Assembly (NCBI GenBank): GCA_016800925.1
Contig: JABCPU010000358.1
Span: 1 to 64,000, forward strand
DNA from: Suillus spraguei
Lineage: Eukaryota > Basidiomycota > Agaricomycetes > Boletales > Suillaceae
Direction: 5' to 3'
Length of the DNA stretch: 64,000 nt
Numbering within the stretch: position 1 is the stretch's first letter; each line of letters opens with the position of its first letter. Made by a program: the position numbers and the translations under genes. Positions 1 through 11,300 of the stretch are shown here, one piece after another. The notes under the pieces are model-generated. The model searched no databases and was not told where the DNA came from. It saw only the letters and a list, made by a program, of their open reading frames with translations.

Positions 1-10
1 AGTCTTAACA

Positions 11-207
11 TATACAAGCATAATACAATGTGCTTAAATAGACCAATATGTGCGTACAGACCAAGAGAGACGTGAGAATGTAAGTGCATATCCAAAGAAG
101 GAAGGCAACTATAGTACAGATGCGTTGAGCATATGAGTCAGAGTCATGTTACATAATATACAAAGTAAAGGGACAGAAAATGAATAGGGGCACGTACAAC
201 TGTAACA
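11..207 (-). repeat. LTR-B fragment (Gypsy-B family), reverse orientation
   Basis: Reverse complement of the TATA-proximal and 5' part of the LTR-B seen intact at 16034-16509 and 43109-43583. It ends in TGTAACA at 207, the complement of the LTR start TGTTACA. Its other half would lie to the left. Bases 1-10 (agtcttaaca) equal the last ten bases of LTR-A, so the break is probably an LTR-A inserted into this LTR-B just outside the window; ten bases are weak evidence for that. Confidence 0.75.
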
Positions 208-209
208 CA

Positions 210-1222
210 GGCAGGATACAAGTGGGCAGAGGAACTGTCAGGCATCTTCCTGAAGCTGGAGTTTAGTAGGTCAAGGGTGGACCAAGCGGTATACTTCAAA
301 TGCACCCCCAATGAGCATGTTGTCATGACTGTGTTGGCCAACCACATATCACATATCCACAGGTTCAAGTCCCAATTGCTCAATATCTGACCTAGGTGAG
401 CTAAACTAGCTGTTAGGCCTGAAGGTGATGAGGGACTGGGAGGCATGTACCCTGACTCTATCTCAAAAGGCCTATGTGAACACCATTATTGAGTGCTTCT
501 ACTTGGCCAATGCCAAGAGTGTGCAGACGCCTATGGAGCCTGGGATCACATTGTCAGTTGAGCAATGCCCAGGTACACTTACTGGACTCCAGGCCATGAA
601 GGACATACCTTACCAGAGAGCCATTGGCTCACTGATGTATGCTGCCACCAGCACATGCCCCGATATTGCCTTTGCAGTCGCTACTCTGTCACAATTTATG
701 TGAAATCCAGGAAGGCCACACTGGAAAGCCACCAAATGGGCACTACATTACCTAAAAGGGTCAGGAGACTATGAGCTCACCCTTGGTGCAACTGATGGAG
801 GTATCAAGGCATTTGTTGATGCCAACTGGGCCTCACAACCCCATTGCCACTCAATGTCTGGGTACGTCATTATGCTGAATGGAGGCCCTGTAGCATGGAG
901 CACTCGCAAACAGCCCATAATTGCATTGTCTACTGCAGAAGCTGAGTATATCGCACTGACAAGCATGGCCAGAGAAGTACTTTACCTGCAGTTGCTCATT
1001 GGCGAGCTCTATGAGCCTCCCACTCTCCCCACACCCATCTTCTGCGATAATCAGGTGGCTATAGCATTAGCTTCTACCAGTAAATTCCAGTTGAGAATGA
1101 AACACATCAATTTATGCTACCATTTTGTGTACTTGCATGTCAAGAATGGCACCTTCAAACTCCTATACTGTCCAATGGATGATAACATCTCTGACACCTT
1201 CACAAAGGCACTTGCCCTGCCA
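210..1222 (+). pseudogene. Ty1/Copia pol remnant: reverse transcriptase C-terminal part and RNase H
   Basis: Frame-shifted reading frames match the end of a Copia polyprotein. Around 223-390 the frame reads W-A-E-E-L followed by SRSRVDQAVYF, typical of the Copia RT palm. At 425-703 come the LTLSQKAYV and SVQTPMEPG motifs and the Y-Q-R-A-I-G-S-L-M-Y-A-A block. At 854-1222 the RNase H part has the hallmark KQPIIALSTAEAEYIAL and ends KALALP. Where the active-site YVDD should be, the sequence reads LANH, so the RT is dead. Stops and frameshifts lie near 390 and 704-850. Gag, protease, integrase and the N-terminal RT are absent; the left end abuts an LTR-B fragment. Confidence 0.85.
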
Positions 1223-1273
1223 TGACTCCAGAAGTTATGCACCCATATGGGTCTGGCATGTACTTGAGGGGGA

Positions 1274-1589
1274 GTGTTGGAGTTTGATGCACCAGAGAGA
1301 GAAGGGAAGGGAATGGCCAAAGAATTTAAGAAGCAAGGCATGAGGGGGAGAAGCTGAGGAACATGGTTTGAGTGCAAGCCATAATAGGCCAGTGGGATGC
1401 AGCATGCTGACATCAGCTGAGCCTCTATAATATATGTCAATGAGTTATGTCGAAATTTTTGTTTCCTTTTTCACTTACTATAAAGTCCAGTGGTGTAGCA
1501 TAGAAACATCTCAGTTCTTACTTGAGAAACTGAGATTGTACCTTGTTCTTATAGACCCTTTCTCCCACCCTTGTTAGCCTCTTATCACA
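1274..1589 (+). repeat. Probable 3' LTR of the Copia remnant
   Basis: A purine tract, gagggggag at 1265-1273, follows the pol stop by about 40 bases and is followed at once by TGTTGGAG, a common Copia LTR start. The right edge is set at a CA in cttatcaca near 1589 by inference; there is no second LTR in the window to compare. A purine-rich run ggggga recurs near 1345. Confidence 0.5.
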
Positions 1590-2567
1590 AGAAGAATACC
1601 AAATCATTTTGCAAAGTGCGCAAGAAGATAGATCCACCGGCTTCTGGTACTTGAGGGGCTAATTACTCAAGACTTGTTGCCAGCCACTATTTCGTGGCAC
1701 AGTGTCCCTACATGCACCAACAAGCTTGTTGATTACCTTGTTAAGCATTCAGTGGACTGTGCAATCTTATTTGCAACTGAGAGCAAAAAATCTAGCAACT
1801 ATCATGCTGACTTGGGCCACACATCAGGCAAAAACAAAGGGGAGATCTATGGTGTGATTGTGAAGATTATTTTTCATGAGGATGCTACATATGGGAGCTT
1901 GTATACCACCAACCCTACCAAGTTTCGTGACTCTGTGGCCAATCACATCACATCATAAGTGTCTCTTATCTTACTTTGTGAAATTGTGCTGACTGAATGA
2001 TGTGAAGTCTATGGACTAAATTCCGTGATATTCATTCTGAATTTGAGTCTACAGGCGCGGGCATTGTGCCAATTGACTTGGAGACATCTGACAACTTACA
2101 TTGTGAGTGTCCTGCTCATGTCTTATCAATAATCAATTCATAGGTAAAATTGAGAAAGAATTTTCATGGTATAATGACCTTTACCAGATATGGGGATCCA
2201 ATCCCTCATTCTCTGCCAAAACAAGCTCATCAAAACCAGGTGCTGACTGTTACAAGAACACCTTCTTGCACCCCTACTATCATTTTTCCTCCTATGTGTT
2301 GCCATCTACTCTCATCCCAACAAGGCCTCCATCCTTGTCCTCCGCTACCTCGTCTGGCTTGCCATTGTCACTCCCTGCCTTGCCTATGCCCACCTCCTTC
2401 ATCATTGCTAAATGTGCACTCTTCTGGTACTCTTTGTGCTCGTGCGCGCTCTTTGTGCCCCTCATGCCTCAAACGCCTCTGTTGCGTTCAATGCCTTCAT
2501 CTGTGCTTCAACACACGCTACCCCCTGGTTCACACAAACAACCCTTTAGCTCAAGGACTATGTCTGG

Positions 2568-3111
2568 TGTCATATTTCCTTTTATCTTTTCCTTTGCATT
2601 TACCTATGACTCATGCATCGCCTCATTGGCTCGTACCTTTTATACCTTTGGCTCTGCACCTATGACTCCCTTTTGCACATGCGTGCATTCATTGGTTCAT
2701 ATTCCTCTGACTCATCTATGAGCATGTGTCTTCCTATTGGCTATCTGACTTCATACTTAATCTAGCGATACTTATGTATTCGCGCTCCGCTTCAATTATG
2801 CGCAGATAGCCTTTGTACTTCTTTAACTTGAATCTACTTGATCTTCGACCTTGAACTTCCTTTCAATAAGCTTTGATAAGCTTATTGTCTATACTTCAAC
2901 TTCTTAGAAGCTCATCGCTTCTAAGTCTATTTGTCATTGTAGAACCCATTGCTGAGACGTGGTTGTGAGACAGTGCATTTTGCCTACCTCCAACCTGATG
3001 CAACTAGCACACTCCATGCTAGGCGACCAATATGCACGGGCCACCGCTCTTTATAGAGCGCCCGTCACAGACACCACTCAAGTTCCTTAGCGCCTGGCTA
3101 GGTCGCTAACA
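2568..3111 (+). repeat. Solo LTR-D (unassigned LTR family)
   Basis: Begins TGTCATATTTCC and ends CGCTAACA, giving TG...CA termini, about 544 bp. A partial copy in reverse orientation lies at 7386-7620, which shows this is a dispersed family. No coding sequence inside. A clear 5-bp target duplication is not visible (tctgg on the left, ctgac on the right), so the left edge is less certain than the right. Confidence 0.6.
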
Positions 3112-3363
3112 CTGACCATGCTGGTAACTTATTTGTGCTAACTTGTCCTGCAGGAGGTTCATAGAACCCTCCTTCAGGTGCCCATCTGCAACTCAATATA
3201 ACTATCCCTAATGCTGTCACAGGTAGTACTGGTTCCTCGCAGTTCAACTACATGCATCCCTCATATACAGGTGCTAAGACAAACACCCTACAAATGGGCT
3301 ATGACTGCTATCCTCCAAGTGTTAGAGGCAGCTCAACTGACTCCCCTGAGCAAATGCCCTATG

Positions 3364-3578
3364 TGCCTCTTCCACAAAGTGCTATACCTACTAGTGGTTT
3401 TGCTGTCCCCCCCAACTCAACCACCTCCCTCAACAGACTCAAGGAGCCAGCACCACCAGCGCTGGCTCCATGCCTCTTCCCCAAAGTGCTCTACTTACTA
3501 GTGGTCCCGCTGCCTCCCCCCAACTCAAGCACTTCCCTCAACACACTCAAGGAGCCAGTGCTGCCAGTGCTGGCTCCT
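3364..3578 (+). repeat. Tandem repeat, two units of about 107 bp, inside a coding remnant
   Basis: The unit starts tgcctcttcc at 3364 and again at 3471 and ends with the ctggctcc motif in both units. Each unit contains CAACTCAA and CAAGGAGCCAG. It encodes Pro/Ser-rich low-complexity protein in the surrounding decayed gene. Confidence 0.75.
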
Positions 3579-4414
3579 CCCTGAAATGAAACTTTTCTCA
3601 AGCTTTTGCAGGCAGCACCACTAGCTCCCCCTCCATATGCCTCTTCCTCTCACTAGCCAGTCATTTGACCATGAAGACTATTCTACGGCCCCTCCAGAAC
3701 TTGAGCCACCTTTTGATGATGGCCCCTTGCCGATGGTATCGATGACCTTCATATTAATGACATAGATGAAGTCCATTGTGATGAGGAGGATGTATATGAT
3801 TTGAACAGCCCACCCAGATCAAAAAAGGTGCATGGCAAGAAGCGACAGCTACCTTCATCTCCTACTCCATTGCCTCCCCAGTCAGTTGCATGTCCTTCCC
3901 ACACCTCCAACCACAACAGTCACAGCTTGTTCAAGTCCCATGCCAATCAAGTAATCATACATGAGAGCGCTCCTTCCGCCACCTCTTCATCACAGGCAGA
4001 ACAATCTGACTCATCCTCCCCCCACTTCCCGAACTTCATTCTCCAAGAGACCAAGCAGCAGGGAGTTGGTAAGAAGTGTCTCCAAACAGAGGTTCAGGAA
4101 CAAGTTGACATGTTGAATGATGACCCAGAGAGTATGCACTCTGAGAAGCTTGCCTTATACCAACTCAAAAACAAGTGCTTGATGGTCAAGCTCAATGCCA
4201 ATTGCCAGGACAAGGAGCATCATCTCCTATGTGAGGAGCACACCCATGAGTGTGTGGATGCTGTACTTGTCCATCAATGGTTGCTGGAGAACAAGGCCCA
4301 GGAGATTCATTTGTGGGAAGCGGATGCGAAGGCTCTCAAGTTAGAGATGGAGGTGATGCTCTTGCATATTGAATATACCAAGCTCAAGAAGCAATGATGT
4401 TCCTGCATGTCCTA

Positions 4415-4580
4415 TATTTTCTCTTTTTTTTTGCACCTTGTCATATGTTTTTTTCTTGCTGTTACTGGTGCATGTTGTCATTTGTTCATTGTATGTTTTC
4501 TCTTTTTTTTGCACTTTGTATATGTTTTTCTCTCACCGTTACTTGTTGGTGCATGTTGTCATTTGTTCATTCCTACATCT
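4415..4580 (+). repeat. Pyrimidine-rich imperfect tandem duplication, about 80 bp unit
   Basis: Two copies of a block running tttctctttttttt-gca-cttgt through tggtgcatgttgtcatttgttcatt, one ending near 4490 and the other near 4573. It lies just downstream of the stop of the decayed gene and so in what would be its 3' untranslated region. The rest of 4397-4620 holds nothing else I recognise. Confidence 0.65.
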
Positions 4581-4620
4581 ACTTACTAGCATGTATGTAG
4601 TGCATTTGTATGTCAAAGCT

Positions 4621-4928
4621 TGTTATGAACTGGGATGGCATCACCAATGACAGTGAAAGAAAAGAGAATGAGGCTCAACTAAGGAATGAGTTCCAAAGAC
4701 AATCAAATGTTTGGCCTAAGAGATGACACATCTCAAAGGTATCAAGAATAGAGACTAAGGCTAAGGAGTGCTTAGACTTAGAGACAATTCAGATAACTAA
4801 GGATTGGAGGTCCTTAGCAAAGGAGATTTCAGGTAAAACCCAGTAAGATTAAAGTAAGGAATACAAGTGTAATACACTGTGCTTAAATAAGCCAATATGT
4901 GTGCACAGACCAAGGAGTCATGAGAATG
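4621..4928 (-). repeat. LTR-B, 3' part, reverse orientation (interrupted)
   Basis: Begins TGTTATGAACTGGG, the complement of the LTR-B end CCCAGTTCATAACA, and runs through the block around aaaacccagtaagattaaagta to the TATTTAAG region. It continues after the inserted solo LTR-A at 5688. It is more diverged than the Gypsy-B LTRs at 16034 and 24829, so it is an older copy. Confidence 0.8.
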
Positions 4929-4930
4929 TG

Positions 4931-5687
4931 TGTCATATACCATACTTCTGATCTCCAATCTGATCTGATCTGATCGATTCTGCTTCCATCCGGTCCACAG
5001 ATCTGATCTGGACCACCCATCTGAACCTTCTTACATCTCAACTTTTATCACCACTATTAACCCAGTGTCTATCTCCTTTCGGTATCTTTCCTGTGTCCAG
5101 TATTCCAGCTATGTATATCTCCATCCTGCTTATTGATCTGTTACCTATGTTTTATTTCCGAACTTGTGCTTACTGATCCACTGTGCTTTTACTAATAGAC
5201 TTCCGTTATGCTCTGTACATAGCCCTCGGTCCCTGACTCATTGATTATCCATACAAGTTACTTACAGTATATAAACCACTTGTAAATCTCTGTAGAACCT
5301 TAGTTTGAATATCATCGTAGATTCTGCTCATTCTGTTCCTCTGGACTTGAGTTCCTTCTGACTCTAGTCACCTTCCAAGACTTAGGATTAATTCCTATAA
5401 GTCTATATCTCTGACTCTACCTTTGGGTAGTCTACTTCTGTTAGTTTCTAGTTAGGACTCTGTCCAACACTAGTCTTATGCCTTATTCCATTCCTACATT
5501 CTGGATAACCTTCGGACATGACATATCTGTAACCTTTGGACGTCTGGATCCATCACACAACCACCTTCAGACATTCAGACATATATCTTCCCTCTGAAAT
5601 AAGGGGCAATACTCGGGAAAGGGGCACAGTGTATGAACTGAGGCCAAAGCCCTTCAGATTCTTTACCTTTTGAGTATGGTCTTAATA
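4931..5687 (+). repeat. Solo LTR-A inserted in LTR-B
   Basis: Starts TGTCATATACC and ends GTCTTAATA (consensus GTCTTAACA), about 757 bp. The TATA box tatataaacc lies near 5272. GAATG occurs on the left at 4924-4928 and directly on the right at 5688-5692, consistent with a 5-bp target duplication plus two extra bases (tg) at the left junction. Old copy: many C-to-T differences from the LTRs of the complete Gypsy-A. Confidence 0.85.
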
Positions 5688-5763
5688 GAATGTAAGTGTG
5701 TATTCTGAAGAGGAAGGCAGATATGGTACAGACGTATTGAGATGTATGAGTCATGTGATATAG
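5688..5763 (-). repeat. LTR-B continuation after the LTR-A insertion
   Basis: Matches the reverse complement of the LTR-B 5' half (gaatgtaagtgt ... gaggaaggcag ... gtcatgtgatat) and stops where a 37-bp inverted-repeat element begins. Confidence 0.7.
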
Positions 5764-6942
5764 TAAGATAGACTGCAGTCATACATCACTTGATCATGTG
5801 ATCAAATCGTGATATTTTCATGACAAAAGTGCCAGAATTGCATCTCGACCTTCAAATTGTCTTTGTTTGCAAAATACAAACCAGGGAAAGTTGGCTTGAG
5901 TATATCCCAGAGGACAGGTTTCAGAATTAGAATATAGCTTAAACTGGGAGTAGAGATAGCTTTTTCATACTTGCATTTTGCTTTGTCAGCTACTTAATGA
6001 TCCGCTTCAGCAGCCAACAACAGAACTACACTACCTCTCCACTATGCCAAAACAAAAATTGTTCAATGTTGCAAGCCTCAGAAGTTGGGCAAAGTCACTC
6101 CATCACTCAAGAAACAAAGAAAATGTAAGCAAACTTATAATTTAAAGCAGCCTACAAAAATACTAAGACAATGACCACAGAAAGTCCCAATGACAATCAA
6201 TGTGTCTGAGTCTCTTCCATGCAGTCTGAAGAAGAAAAAGACAAGAGTAACAGTTACTACAGTATTGGATCATCCTCCCTTTGTGCTACCAATAATAGAG
6301 CCATCTCCACTTTACGAGTCCAAGTCTGAGTCTGAGTCCAAGTCCGAGTCCAAGCCCAAGCATCCGAGTCCAAGTCAATGTGCCATAGGAGGGGTTTCTT
6401 CCCCAGATCCAAACATAAATATGGCTAGTTCCAGGATAGATACTGTAGCAGGGTTCTACAAGCCCTTAAATATAGCAATACTGATGATAACAAGTGCGAG
6501 AATGAGACTTCAATACTGGATATGATTGCCTGCAGTAGTGAGTGTACATGGGCTACTTTTATACTGTGAAATGCTAAGGGTACTCATATATGGATAGGCC
6601 AGAAAATCAGACACTGAAGGGAGTGGCGTCGCTCCTGACAGGGTAGAGTAGACAGAAAGGAAAGAGGGTACAAAATGATCGAATGAGTAGCAATATAAAC
6701 AGGTATGGTATTGACAGAATGATGAGAGTTGCATAGCGGTTTTGACAGATTTGGAAGCAGTGAGCTGAGATTGGGGTGATGGTGATAAAGAACAGGACCT
6801 GAGAATCAACAATTAGTGCTGAAGGGGAGTCAAGGTCCATGCTGATGGTGCATCAAAACGGCAATGTAACATAGTGTCACAGTTGGGTCACAACAAAAGT
6901 CACACCACATGATCAAGTGAGGTATGACTGCGGTCTATCTTA
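5764..6942. mobile_element. Unclassified 1.18-kb DNA element with 37-bp terminal inverted repeats
   Basis: Left end 5764-5800 begins taagatagactgcagtcata; the right end 6906-6942 is its reverse complement with two mismatches in 37. LTR-B sequence flanks both sides. The interior has only short frames, for example 6190-6525, a Ser/Glu/Lys-rich frame with an ESKSESESKSESK repeat, and shows no transposase I recognise, so it looks non-autonomous. The flanking LTR-B pieces overlap by roughly 30 bp (atgtatgagtcatgtgatata on the left, acatatgagtcatatgatata on the right). That is too long for a normal target duplication, so two LTR-B copies may be involved. Superfamily not assigned. Confidence 0.6.
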
Positions 6943-7019
6943 ACAGAGATGAGACATATGAGTCATATGATATACAAGGTAAGAAAGGAAAATGTATAGG
7001 GGTATGCATGATTGTAACA
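6943..7019 (-). repeat. LTR-B 5' end, reverse orientation, joined to a Gypsy-B internal remnant
   Basis: Ends TGTAACA at 7019, directly followed by ttacccccattt, the complement of the Gypsy-B polypurine tract. It is therefore the start of the 3' LTR of a minus-strand Gypsy-B copy. Confidence 0.75.
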
Positions 7020-7370
7020 TTACCCCCATTTTAAGCATGAAGTCACCAACTTTATCACAAATCCTGATTAGCATAATAGATGGAATCATTGCTATAGTCA
7101 TAGTCCTCATCAGCAACTGAATTGTTGAGCATGTACATAGCTTCTTCAGCTGCTCATCATTGATGATCCCTAGAGGCTTGTTCATCATCAAGTTGTTTCT
7201 CCCACTTACAAAGTGCCTCATAAAATACTCCATCCTTCCAAGTAAGAGAGAACAGCAGTGTACCAATTAATTGAGGACAATAGAGAGAGATGAGTGAGTG
7301 CTCAATATTGGCAGATATGGCACTGATAATTGGGGCAGTTCTTTTGACAATTCCCAAGGGATCCACAGAT
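7020..7370 (-). pseudogene. Remnant of the Gypsy-B downstream zinc-knuckle ORF
   Basis: Minus-strand frames from about 7370 to 7020 match the C-terminal half of the ORF at 24142-24795. A TWKDGVFYEALCKWE block parallels TWKDDGFYDALRRWE, a short upstream piece keeps LISLYCPQ against LSIYCPQ, and the KVGDF end is followed by the polypurine tract and LTR-B. Frames are broken. It shows that the extra 3' ORF belongs to more than one member of the family. Confidence 0.75.
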
Positions 7371-7385
7371 GCAACATTTCATGTT

Positions 7386-7620
7386 TGTTAGCAACCTAGC
7401 CAGGCACTAAGGAACTTGAGTGGTGGCCTGCGCATATCAGTCTCCTAGCACAGAGTGCACTAGTTGCATTGGTTGGAGGTAGGCACTGTGTGCTGTCTCA
7501 CAACCTACATCACTGAGACAAGGTTCTATGATGATCAAAGACATAGAAGTGATGAGCTTCTATGAAGTTCGAATATAGATGATAAGCTTATGAAAAGCTT
7601 ATCAAAGGAAGTTCAGGGTT
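7386..7620 (-). repeat. Partial LTR-D, reverse orientation
   Basis: Begins TGTTAGCAACCTAGCCAGGC, the complement of the LTR-D 3' end at 3111, and follows that LTR through cttatcaaaggaagttca, then diverges near 7620. An internal block of about 20 bases present in the 2568-3111 copy is missing. Confidence 0.7.
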
Positions 7621-7629
7621 CATGTCACA

Positions 7630-7880
7630 TACTGTACATTCAGGGTACATTCAGGTCCAGATCAGATCAGATCCATGGACATACAGACACCCAATCCATA
7701 CATCCTAGTCCACCCATCCAATTTAGTTCACATATCTGATCACCCATCCACTCCAATCCATATCTGATCCATGTCCATATCCGACCCAGTCCATCCATCT
7801 GATCTGATCCACCCATCCAATCCATATCCATTTTCAATCCATAGTCATATCCAATCCATTTCCATATCCAAACTATTCCC
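7630..7880. repeat. Degenerate low-complexity repeat of CCATATC/GATCCA motifs
   Basis: About 250 bases built from variants of atccatatc, ccatccaatcc and gatctgatcc, with no coding potential. It may derive from slippage of the GATCC-rich 5' part of an LTR-A-like sequence (LTR-A starts with many gatcc motifs), but I cannot align it end to end. Confidence 0.6.
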
Positions 7881-7953
7881 ACCCACCTGTGCATTACCCT
7901 TTTTGTATATATCTGTGCTTCTGGCTCTCAGTTATCTCTGCCTCTGTCTTGAC

Positions 7954-8104
7954 AAGTTATTCCATTCCGCACCATAAAACAAAAGAGCATCCAAACCCCT
8001 CAAAAGATGAAAGATAGCTAATGACGAGACAATGTCCAACATAGGGTCTACGACCCCAAAGGACTAAATCTGAAGCAAAAAAAAAAAAAAAAAAGTTATT
8101 CCAT
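7954..8104 (+). mobile_element. Short retroposed RNA (SINE-like): 111-nt body, poly(A), 12-bp target duplication
   Basis: aagttattccat occurs at 7954-7965 and again at 8093-8104. Between them lies a 111-base body (7966-8076) followed by an A run of 16-18. This is the signature of LINE-mediated retroposition. The body contains a potential hairpin: GTCC and GGAC arms around GGGTC-TAC-GACCC at about 8034-8064. An AAGATGA motif and a CTGA near the 3' end resemble C/D box elements, but no terminal stem is visible. The identity of the parent RNA is unknown. Confidence 0.7.
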
Positions 8105-8379
8105 ACAAGTTTCATTTCTGAGTTCATAGCCTTATGTTCCACTGTACTTACGAATGTGTTTCCGTGTGTTTCAGACATAGTGTCACATACCATATCTGGA
8201 CATAATCTCCAATCCAACTTCTCAGAAGTCCGGATGTCTGGACTTGCATATCCTGTGCTTCCTCCCTTCAATATCCAGATGTCCAGACCTATGCTCCTCA
8301 TTTCCCTTGATTTTGGCTATAAGGAACACATAAGGTGAGTGGTAACACTGTCTGTGTGTTTATTTTCGATCTGTTTGCA

Positions 8380-11300
8380 GTGATTTGAATATGCCATCGA
8401 GCGGACCATCAGACGAATCCCCCCTTCTCAAACAACAGTTGAACCAGCAGCTGAACCTGACCAGCCATCTGGTGATGCTGATGCCTATGTAGAGCAACTT
8501 AAAAAATGCTGGGTGACTGGATCGCAACTGGAATTCCTCAAATCGCATATCTCAAATTATCTGAGCAGCCAAGCAGAAAGTTGATCCCATGTGAATGACT
8601 ATCTGGATGACATTGTAAATGCCTACTTCACATGTTTCCATTGGAAACTTAAGGTCTCGGAGGAACCGCTGGTCGATGTGTCTGATGTATCACATAGTTC
8701 CAAAACGCTCACCCCATTGGAATCCCTTCAAAAGCAGCGCAAGATTGCATCTATGTACAAGGTATGTTTTTGTTTAAATCCTTACATTTTTTAATCAACA
8801 CCACAGACTATATGCAACCAGTTTGACAACTGTGCCAAAGGAGTACGCAAGCTCAGCACCAGCACAAAATCTGAAAATGATCTGTGGGCATGTCTTCTTT
8901 CTCAGTTGTCTGGTGTTGCACCAAGCAAGCCCAGACAGCTGCAAGCTCACCAGTGGTGGTCCAAGGACTTTTACGCAAGTGCTGTGCAAGCAAAATTCAT
9001 GGCACAGTGGGAACTTTCTGAATGCCCTCCTGTCATATACCATACTTCTAATCCCAGATCCAACCAGATCCGATCAGATCCAATTGATTCTATTTCCGTC
9101 CGTTCCACAGGTCCTGTCTGGATCGTTCATCCGAATGTGCTCACTTCTCGCACTCTATCTCCCTTGTGTATATCTGCGTCTATCTCCTTTCGTCGCTCAT
9201 CCTGTTTCCAGTACTCCGGCTGTGTATAATTCCTTCCTGTGTCACTGATCCGTTACCTGTGTTTCATTTCCAATTCATGCTTACTGATCTGCTGCGCATT
9301 AACTAATAAACTTCTGTTACACTTCGTACATAGCCCTCAGTCCCGGACTTGTTGATTATCCGTCTTAGATACTTACCATATATAAACCACTTGTAGATCT
9401 CCGTAGAACCTTAGTTCGAATATCATCTTAGATTCTGCTCATTCTGCTTCCTCCGGACTTAAGCCACTTTCCGCTCTAAGTCATCTTCCGAGACTGGGAT
9501 TGATTCCTATAGTCTATATCTCCGACTCTATCTTTGGATAGTCTATCTCTGTTAGTTTCTAGTTAGGAATTCGTTCTGAAGCTAGTCTTAATCTTCATTC
9601 TATTCCTACATTCCAGATAACCTTCAGACATATTATATCCAATACCTTCAGATGTCCAGATCCATCACGCAACTCCTTCCGGATCTTCGGACGTATAACT
9701 TCTCCCTGAAATAAGGGGCATTACTCAGGAAAGGGGCACAGTGCACGAACTGAGGCCAAAGCCCTTCGGATCTCTCTACCTTTGAGTACGGTCTTAACAC
9801 CTCTGAAAGAAAAAACCTTGTTCCATGACTGTGTTATGCAAACTATTTTCGAGGAGCAAGACTATTTGGTCATCAGCAAATATCAAGAACTTGCTCGAAC
9901 AGAAGGTAAAGAGGTGATCAAGGAATGGAAGGCCTCATTGAAAGTTCCTCCTCCTACTGACCCGGTTTCTCACCAAGCGTACATACAAACATAATTTTAT
10001 ACTCGAAAATGATAGGCTGATCATTTCCAGTGCACTTGATAGACTTGCATCATTTGCAGGACCCATGCTGACTGGAATCTCACTTGCGCTGGGCATGCAT
10101 GTCACCCTGATGGTTGGTGGCCCCGAACTACACAAGGAAGGCCAAATTAGCATAATCATGTGAGTTGTGTGCAATTATCCCTCTGATTATTTGTAACATA
10201 TTTCATAAGCATGCATGAAGGTGTCAATCTTCACCCACAGCCTTGAAATTAGCAGACAGCTAACAGGGAAAAGTTCAAGACCGTCACCAAGCTTCTTCAG
10301 GAATATCTTGACAGCTGCTACAGTAAGCAACTTCTATATTACCAATACATAATTTAAATGATGGTATTATAGCCCCAGAGCATCGCCAGGAACAGAAACT
10401 TCCAGACGTCTCACATATCCCAACTCTGACACCGACATGGCAGGAGAGAAGACATTGAAGACATCGACTGTGCAGAAGGCCACAACTAAGGAGAAAGGAA
10501 AGGCAGTCAAACGGCCTGCCAGGAACAAACACCCTAAACAATTGACAGCTGACGACAATGATGAAGACAGTGACACAACCACCGATATGGACTCTTTGGA
10601 GGGATCGGATCGAGACAATGACGTCAACCATAATGCAGTTGAAGGGAGATGGGAGTATCGCCATTCTCACCTCCCCGACTCAGCGCCCCACCTCACCTAT
10701 GTCGACAGTTGGACTGGCAGCCCTATCACAATGAAGAAGGGCCCTTCTCACTACAGTTTTAGGCTTTTTGATCCTTCCAATGCTGTGCACACCAACAAAA
10801 TTCTCATTCCAGCTGGGAATGGATCCAGTGGTTCCCCACTGCCCTCAAATTCTGAACCCACTTCTGAACCAGCAAATTCACAGCCAGCAGACACCCACGT
10901 ACACCCTTCTGATGCACCCCAACCAAAATTCCTACTTCAGATGGGGAGGGACGCAGTAAATCTGCACAGCCACCCTTCCAATCTACTTCCAACCAAGATT
11001 CCTATTTTGGTTGGGGGGAACACAGTTCATCTGCACTGCCAAGTTCACACCCTGCTCCCACGCACCATTCAGAACCTCTTGACTCTATGCAAGTTGTCAG
11101 TCCTCCTGTGTCTCAACGTGTAGACAACACCATCTGCTCACTCGCTCAGGACAGCCAGAATGACAGTATTGGTGAGTCTACCATGATCTGAGTCTGAACT
11201 AAATTTTAATCATATATCAGTACTTCCCACTAATTGCCCTGCCTGGATTTGGGAAGCGATTAAATATATTACCGCCCCTGAACTTCCCTCTCCATATACT

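Larger units (their letters stand above)
1620..4396 (+). pseudogene. Decayed multi-exon gene of unknown function
   Basis: Several collinear coding blocks in different frames. 1674-1958 contains TSGKNKGEIYGVIVKIIF. About 2015-2110 reads TGAGIVPIDLE. 2150-2265 reads EFSWYNDLYQIWG and then PGAD. About 3240-3580 is Pro/Ser-rich with a tandem repeat. 3745-4396 has an acidic stretch (DEEDVYDL), a basic patch (KKVHGKKRQ) and a long charged helical C-terminus ending EYTKLKKQ. The order and motifs resemble a predicted protein family I remember as repetitive in Agaricomycete genomes; no function is known to me. Separate exons probably explain some frame changes, but the 2280-3200 part is interrupted by a solo LTR-D. 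The coiled-coil-like C-terminus suggests oligomerisation, by inference only. Confidence 0.5.

Noticed and set aside
7667..7977. Short frames encoding WIWKWIGYD-like and SDPVHPSDL-like repeats
   Set aside because: They are translations of the CCATATC/GATCC low-complexity patch.
7966..8076. C/D box snoRNA
   Set aside because: AAGATGA and CTGA are present but the sequence has no terminal stem pairing next to the boxes, and it lies in a poly(A)-tailed insertion. At most a retrocopy.
7966..8076. tRNA or tRNA-derived SINE
   Set aside because: TAGCTAATGACG and GGTCTACGACC resemble A and B boxes only loosely; no cloverleaf can be folded by eye.
7624..8205. A further LTR pair bounded by two TGTCACATAC words at about 7625 and 8190
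   Set aside because: Sequences after the two words diverge within about 12 bases, so they are not two LTRs.
10284..10670. 128-residue minus-strand frame
   Set aside because: Shadow of the acidic/basic plus-strand exon at 10437-11120, without motifs of its own.
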